From contig CM067509.1 in NCBI GenBank assembly GCA_034509495.1, positions 10,120,605-10,184,604 on the forward strand: 64,000 bases of DNA, read 5' to 3'. How positions within the stretch are numbered: position 1 is the first letter of the stretch; each line of letters opens with the position of its first letter. The notes beneath the pieces are model-generated. The model worked only from the letters and a program-made list of their open reading frames with translations. It had not been told where the DNA came from and ran no database searches. The position numbers were made by a program, and so were the translations under genes. This stretch comes from Acestrorhynchus altus (lineage: Eukaryota; Chordata; Actinopteri; Characiformes; Acestrorhynchidae). Positions 58,537 to 64,000 of the stretch are shown piece by piece.

Positions 58537-61500
58537 AAACAATAAAGGCAACCAAATAAAACCTATATAGCAAAAAGCAATCCTCACCTCAATAGCAGAA
58601 GTCAGATGACATGGAAATAAAATCAACAGCACTGTATTGCACTTTAGGTAAAAGATTTGTGGCTTCCACCAGTATGGCCTAAGAACTCAGTTGTGCGTTT
58701 AATCAGTCTGTGGCCACAGGCAAAATTGTGAAGTGACTGGTGGAGGAGGGGTTTGTTGAAAAAATTGTTTTCAGGAATCTTCTTGGTGCACTTGCCTTCT
58801 GCCTATTCCACACTCAGCTGGTAGGGAAAATAGGACCTGCTGGAATGGAATGCAGACCCAAGTCTATGCTTTCAAAACATGCATGGGCGGGCCTGCTAAA
58901 CTCACCAGATTACTTCAATTACCACTTTGTAAATGATACTCCTAGGCTATGTTCAGACTGCCAGTCCAAAGTGATTGTTGGCATATCCAGATTGTATCCA
59001 GATTGACTTTTGATAGTCCGAACAGCAAAAAAACCCACAATATCTGATTTTTGCTAATTGGATCCAAACCATATTTGGAGGTGATTTGAAATGCAATTAC
59101 GATTGAATTTATACAAATGATTCTCAGTCTGGACATCAGATTTGTCTCTCATAGCATTACAAACAACAACGTCAAATTCAGGGTGGCGGAAGTACAGGGC
59201 TGATGCCTATGTTGTTACCACATCAACTCATGCAATTTGTAGTATCTGGACACCCAGTCTGATTCCACTCTTAAATAACAGTAATCTCAGCCAGCCTAGA
59301 GGTTCACATACTTTTTCTGACAAAGATATTTTATGTTAAGGTTAGTTTTGTTCAATAAATAAATCAATTTAAAAACAATCTCTTTTTTGCATCATTTTTA
59401 CTCGGTTCTCTCTATCTAGTTTTAGAAATTAGAAGAAGATCAGATCACATTTCTTTTGAGATATATCACAAACGTTCTAGTGTCACTGTAGTATTTAAGG
59501 TACATTTTTAGGATTAAATGGTCAAAACACTGAAACATCAGACAGAGTATTTGTAATAATTATGTGTAACAGCTTTCTGAGTTTTAAGCTTTAACTTTAA
59601 AGATTAAACTTTTCATCATCATCAGTTTCCACCTCTGTGAACAATTGACTGCTTGGCTACAGCTGCACTAACATGGGTAAATCAGAATACGTATATGTTT
59701 AAATACCATTCGTCCACACTGAACCGACATTTTTCAGCACTGAAAATGCATCTTTTCAAATCCGCTTTGGCATTATAGTGTTTGTGTTCATTGACCCAGT
59801 TCAATCTATATCATGTACCATGTAAACAACAGCCAATGGTGGAAATGACATATGAGTCATAAGTCACACACTTGCCCATGCTCACGCTTCATCTTTTTTG
59901 CATTTTACTGTAGATGGGGAACTACAGAGTGAAGGTACGGTGTAGACTAAAACAGAAAAAGTAGCTCTTTCCAGTTTGGCTGTAGCCTTATTTTCACTAC
60001 AAAAAGAGAATTTCATTACACATTAAGCATTTAATAATGCAAACAATTCCCTTAAAATGTGTGCAGATCTGACTCTTTTCTAATTTCCTTCTTTACTTGT
60101 TGTTCCTCAGTAACACCACAGAAATGATAAAGTATCAGACATTTTTGGAAAACTATTTTATGAATTGCAATTCTGACCATTAAAGTAGAAGAATACAATA
60201 CAAAAACCTCTGTGTGTGTGTGTCTCTCTCTCTCTCCCTCATGTCTGTCTGCTAATCTAATTGCAAAGATTGTTTGCTAATCATCCTTTCTTGTTAATCT
60301 CTGTTTGTTTTGTTTTTTTGTCACTACATCTAATCTACTTGTAATTCTAATTTGCTTTCAAATGAGTATGATGTGGTGAGAAAATGCATGAATGAAGACT
60401 AGTGGCAAGAATAAAAGGAATGATCTGGGGAATTAGTGGATGTATCAGTGATCATCCAGGAGGCCTATGTTACCCTATGAGTAAATCAGGGCAATGCGAG
60501 CGCTCCACTCCATGTCCCTCGATACAGCAGCTCTTGTTTAGATATCATCCACTTGACTGACTTCCAGTGAAGGATTTCCCCATGGGCACCATTACAAGGG
60601 GGGTGGAGGTGGTGGGTCAAAGGGGCATGCATGTTCATCCAAGTGTAAGGGGGTAGAAAAGTGGCTTTTGCCCCTGTGTCTTTGCCTGTTTCAGGCGCTA
60701 GACTGGTGCTGAGCCATAAAAGGCTGGCAGTCCTTGAGATAACATTTACCCATAGCTAATGGCTTTATTGAGCGAAGCGTAGCAAAGAGCTGGACAGAGA
60801 TGCAGCCCACTTAGAGAGGATTCACACAAAGGGAAAGAAGAAGGGAAAAAATATAGAGAAATATCCAGCATGCATTATAACTTCCAATGAATTGATATAT
60901 TTGAAAGTATGCCAATGGTGACAAACAAATGACAGATGCAGACTTAGGCATTACATTTCAATGTTAGAACTTTGCTGTGTGGACCTAATTGTCTCCAGCC
61001 ACATGATCCTTAGTGAGATTAGGGCCCTATGCTGGATGATTAGTCTTGGATTACATATGTTGCTTTATGCTTGGTGTCATCAGGCTCATGTGTAGCTGCT
61101 CCAGAGCATCCAGCTCTGGCAGTTCTTTCCCATGGAGATTATACTACAAGACATGTTATGTAAGGCATGGCTTCATTGAATTCACTAGTAAGAATGTGTG
61201 GATAACTTTGGACATATATGAAACATCTGCATGCTATATGCAGGTTAAAGTACATTTAAGATTTTTGATTATATACTGCTCAAGTCATTTTAATAGCATG
61301 AAATGAGAAACAGGAATGCATACATGAACTTCTTCACTTTAGCACTCTTGTGTACACTCTTAGATTAGATATTAAACCAACCACAATATAAAGCAACCAG
61401 AAATCTAAGATGACATATGAGGAAAATTGCACATTTCGTGGAGAAATTAGGATTATTTCTGTCCACCAAAACATTATTGATTGTAATTTTAGATTACGTG

Positions 61501-61912
61501 CTGTTTCATAAGCATACAGAATTAATTTTAAATCAATTTTACAATGGGAAATAAAAGTGGGGCTTGCAGGCTCTGAGAGTCATAAACGAATTCATTTGAA
61601 AACCCACTTTCTTGCTTGCTATCAGGTGAATTGCAGAAAAGACACAATCAGGACATCAGACTACAGTGTATGCACTTCTGGTATTATTCTCCTGTGGATT
61701 AAAGGGTTCATATGATACACTCTTAAAAAAATGTACTTTCAAAGAATAACATAGAAGTAATATATTGATAGAGTTCAATGAATGTGAAGAAGCTCTTTAA
61801 AGATCCAATCTAAAGATTCTTCAGTTGATAGAAAATCATCAAAAGAACAAATGCAATAGACATTTGAACCTGTGCTGACCTGCCATTTTCTAGACTTCAT
61901 ATCACAGGATCA

Positions 61913-61915
<3 letters not shown>
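58537..61915. other. Unannotated noncoding stretch (would be SHD intron 1 if the gene is intact)
   Basis: Contains a small (TG)n(TC)n tract at 60210-60239 and the repeat-free segment 60420-61170. I searched by eye for the later SHD coding motifs on the minus strand (Y-M-E-P-Y, Y-D-Q-P-W-E-W, W-Y/F-H-G) and found none. Confidence 0.45.

Positions 61916-61955
<40 letters not shown>
61916..61955. repeat. (AT)n microsatellite
   Basis: About 20 AT units. Confidence 0.97.
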
Positions 61956-61962
<7 letters not shown>

Positions 61963-62489
61963 ATACATATAACACATCAAATATCATTGTGTGATGAATT
62001 ATACTTTTTCCTTACAGGGGCAGAACAAAGGTAAAACTGTAGCAGGAGACATGTTTTCTGTGAAGAAGATTGAATTATTTAATTCTATACATTCAGATGC
62101 AAAAGTACACTCTCTGTTCATTAATTATAAATCAATTCACATTTCCTGCAATGGTAAATAATTTAGGGGTTATATTTGCATGCTGTATCATATGAGCACT
62201 ACAGAGACTGAACCAACAAACTGACTCTAAAATATGAAGTAACGAGACTTAAGTAAAAAAAAAAAAATGTCTGAAATATGTTTCAGAAAACTTTCATGTA
62301 AATATTAAGCAAAGAAACAAAAATTATGCTGGAGTGACCAGATGGTTTCATTTCATCCATTCTGAGATGGACTATTTTTATCCTTCATTGACATGACTGA
62401 CGAAAAATAAACTGTCACATGACCCCTGCGGTCCTTCAATCTATGGGAAAATCTAGTTGACCTATGTTGTCACAGCTGGACAAGCATGC

Positions 62490-62491
<2 letters not shown>

Positions 62492-62546
<55 letters not shown>
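62492..62546. repeat. (GA)n microsatellite
   Basis: About 27 GA units, 65 bases inside the intron beyond the SHD exon donor. In the transcript it reads as a long (UC) pyrimidine tract. The plus frame 62486-62815 starts in it and is a shadow of the exon. Confidence 0.97.
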
Positions 62547-62550
<4 letters not shown>

Positions 62551-62610
62551 GAGATGTTACATCAGTGCCAAACTGCTCACTCAGAGCTCATGCTTGACTG
62601 CTAATTCTCC

Positions 62611-62616
62611 ACTTAC
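62611..62616 (-). other. Splice donor of the SHD first coding exon
   Basis: Minus strand ACCA|GTAAGT: all six intron positions match consensus. The frame stays open for another 12 codons before a stop, so the donor rather than a stop decides the exon end. The junction is in phase 0. Confidence 0.8.
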
Positions 62617-62958
62617 TGGTTCTGACGGCTCCTCCAAGGACACGGAGCTCAGGAGAATCTTGGTCCGGCCCAGATCCTGCGAGTCCACCTTGATGAGCCG
62701 ATGCTTCGGTGACACCACTTTCATATCCAAACCACTGTTCTTCAGCATAGAGCCGAGTCCTGCGAGTGGGGTCACTGCTGATGACCCACTGTCATTCCTG
62801 CTTTTGTTTTCATAGTCCTCATAAGGGTCCTCAAAGTCCAGGTTCTTTTGCACACGGTAAGCCTTGAGGATCTCACTCTCGGTGTAGTCTGGTTTTGGTG
62901 GCTGAGGAGGCATTCGCTTGCTCCCGAAACTCAAATAGTCCTTCAGCCACTTTGCCAT
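62617..62958 (-). CDS. shd: SH2-domain adapter protein D-like, first coding exon (partial gene)
   Basis: The exon encodes 114 residues from 'MAKWLKDYLSFGSKR' to 'SLEEPSEP'. The SHB/SHD/SHE/SHF adapters bind activated tyrosine kinases through a C-terminal SH2 domain and carry tyrosine motifs in the N-terminal half; they act in the cytoplasm. Visible landmarks are the M-A-K-W-L start, a proline-rich stretch at residues 17-23, 'DYTESEILKAYR' at 24-35, 'NLDFEDPYED' at 39-48 and 'SPKHRLIKVDSQDL' at 83-96. By recollection this order fits mammalian SHD best; SHB has long insertions between these blocks. Start choice: ATG at 62958 has a strong context (GCCACAATGG) and matches the family start; an in-frame ATG 13 codons upstream (62997) would add residues the family lacks. 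The remaining exons were not found. Length and composition give no sign of decay: no stops or frameshifts. Confidence 0.85.
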
Positions 62959-62966
62959 TGTGGCTT
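62959..62966 (-). other. 5' leader of the SHD exon, possible upstream acceptor
   Basis: On the minus strand 'CTGTTCTTTTTCCCAAAG|A' (AG at 62968-62967) could be a 3' splice site 8 bases before the ATG, implying a separate 5' untranslated exon further right. A second candidate is TTGGCTGGAG at about 62987. An unspliced leader is equally possible. Confidence 0.35.
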
Positions 62967-63779
62967 CTTTGGGAAAAAGAACAGCAACTCCAGCCAAGCA
63001 AAAACCAGGAGGGAAAAAAGAGAAATGGGTTTACCGCGGTCACAACCAAACTGTACAGGTTAGTCCAACCTCAAACCTATGTGAAACAACCAGGTCTAAT
63101 GAAGAGTCTTAAAATGAAAGACATGTTTCAGTCCAAACACATGGCCAGTGAAGACTGCAGTCCCTGAGGAACGTTTGAATGGAGCAGACACATGTAGACT
63201 GTGTGTGTTCACCAATGAGGTAGAGCCACTGCATCTATTCACCTCCTGTAACCGTGAGAAATGGACAAAATAATGATGGTAACAATCATAATCAGTGTTA
63301 CAGGAATCATCAATGACAAGAATTAAGAATTCCCATAGGATTCCTATATGGACTACATCTAGGAAACTGGGAGCATTCCTATAATATTCTATTGGATCAC
63401 ATAGGACTAAATATAGTATTCAAACAGATTGATAATTTATGAATCAACAGATTTCTCCCCAAAAAAGACCCCTTAAAAGCAGGCAGTTTTTCTATTCCAA
63501 TGATTCTTTGAAATGTTTATGGTTCTATGTACACTGTATAATCACCGCCCATAATAAAGACCCATAGTTGATCAATTTTAATAATGTAAGGATCCATTTC
63601 AACATACAAAGTATAATCTATGGATTGAATTTTCAGCTAGGATAAAGAACCAGAAGAACCCTTCTAATGGTGCAGATGTCCTAAGATGCACTATCAAGTT
63701 GTCATCATACTGTAACTCCTTGTTGGAAGGTTATATGGGCAGTAAAGTGAGTCTCATCCTATTTCAGATCATTAAACTG
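62967..63779. other. Unannotated stretch upstream of the SHD exon
   Basis: No coding frame of note. At 63480-63660 scattered 'AGAACC' and 'GGTTCT' motifs suggest a decayed copy of the palindromic miniature family. Confidence 0.4.
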
Positions 63780-64000
63780 CTTTACAGCTCGAGAACAACT
63801 GGAGATGGAGCTTCATTCATTCCAGTGTGTTCAGTTCAGCCTCTGACACGGACACAGCTGAAACCAGCTTTGTTCAGGATGAAGATCTAGGTTCTCCTGT
63901 AGGCTCCGTGTCCGTGAGAGCTGGTCTGCACTGGGAGAAAGTGTCGGGACACCAGCGCTGCTCCAGCTCAGAAACGAGCTCGAGAAGTTCAAAGCCAGTT
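63780..64000 (-). promoter_or_regulatory. GC-richer segment, possible SHD promoter or 5' untranslated exon
   Basis: CpG and GC content rise relative to the neighbouring AT-rich DNA ('TCCGTGTCCGTGAG', 'GTGTCGGGACACCAGCGCTG', 'AACGAGCTCGAGAAG'). This is the expected place for the transcription start of a minus-strand gene whose coding begins at 62958. The feature runs off the window, and no TATA box or definite donor is seen. Confidence 0.3.

Noticed and set aside
62486..62815. 109-codon plus frame with an N-terminal Glu-Arg repeat
   Set aside because: The start is the (GA)n microsatellite and the rest is antisense to the SHD exon.
1..64000. CRISPR arrays, operons, phage or plasmid modules, bacterial defence systems
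   Set aside because: The tandem arrays present are microsatellites without spacers, and codon, splice and repeat content is that of a fish nuclear genome.

Overview
This is vertebrate nuclear DNA, almost certainly from a teleost fish and most likely an otophysan (characin, catfish or electric-fish side). Three things point there. The window is AT-rich and almost free of genes. It is full of CA/TG and tetranucleotide microsatellites. Its dispersed repeats are typical of fish: many Tc1-like transposon relics with TA target sites, hAT-type miniature elements, DANA/Mermaid-like and other tRNA-derived SINEs, and a LINE relic. Nothing looks prokaryotic: there are no operons, ribosome binding sites, CRISPR arrays or phage genes. 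Nearly all open frames of 60-150 codons are chance frames or lie inside repeats.

The one confident gene is at the right end on the minus strand. The first coding exon of an SH2-domain adapter of the SHB/SHD/SHE/SHF family, closest to SHD, lies at 62617-62958. It has a strong Kozak start, encodes 114 residues and ends at a perfect GTAAGT donor. The rest of the gene (phosphotyrosine motifs, SH2 domain) would lie at lower coordinates. I could not find it, so the window is either a very large first intron or the gene has been interrupted or lost. GC-richer sequence at 63780-64000 may be its 5' leader or promoter.

A second gene-like island lies at 41670-42430. It is CpG-rich, with CCAAT and TATA boxes on the plus strand and, on the minus strand, a TATA-like box followed by a candidate noncoding first exon ending at a CAG|GTAAGA donor. 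No coding exon could be tied to it. A 100-base open stretch with a good minus donor at 37288-37387 is a weak exon candidate.

The rest is intronic or intergenic DNA with mobile-element debris. Tc1-like relics lie at 4838-5918, 9815-10260, 10403-10990, 13440-13962, 17420-17880, 23490-24440, 28141-30440, 34616-35500, 39509-40806, 45551-45690 and 54486-55560. A hAT BED-finger relic and a LINE reverse-transcriptase relic lie at 14303-15381. SINEs occur near 18.3, 19.2, 25.5, 27.0, 33.0, 48.8, 50.7, 56.7 and 57.4 kb. Palindromic miniature elements occur near 39.0, 41.2, 52.2 and 56.4 kb.

The most striking structure is a 901-base tandem duplication at 28025-29826. It copies part of a Tc1 element together with its outside flank, and I see no difference between the two copies. 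It is either very recent or an assembly error. I found no convincing undescribed biological system; the items worth following up are the SHD exon, the CpG island and several unusually well-preserved element structures.
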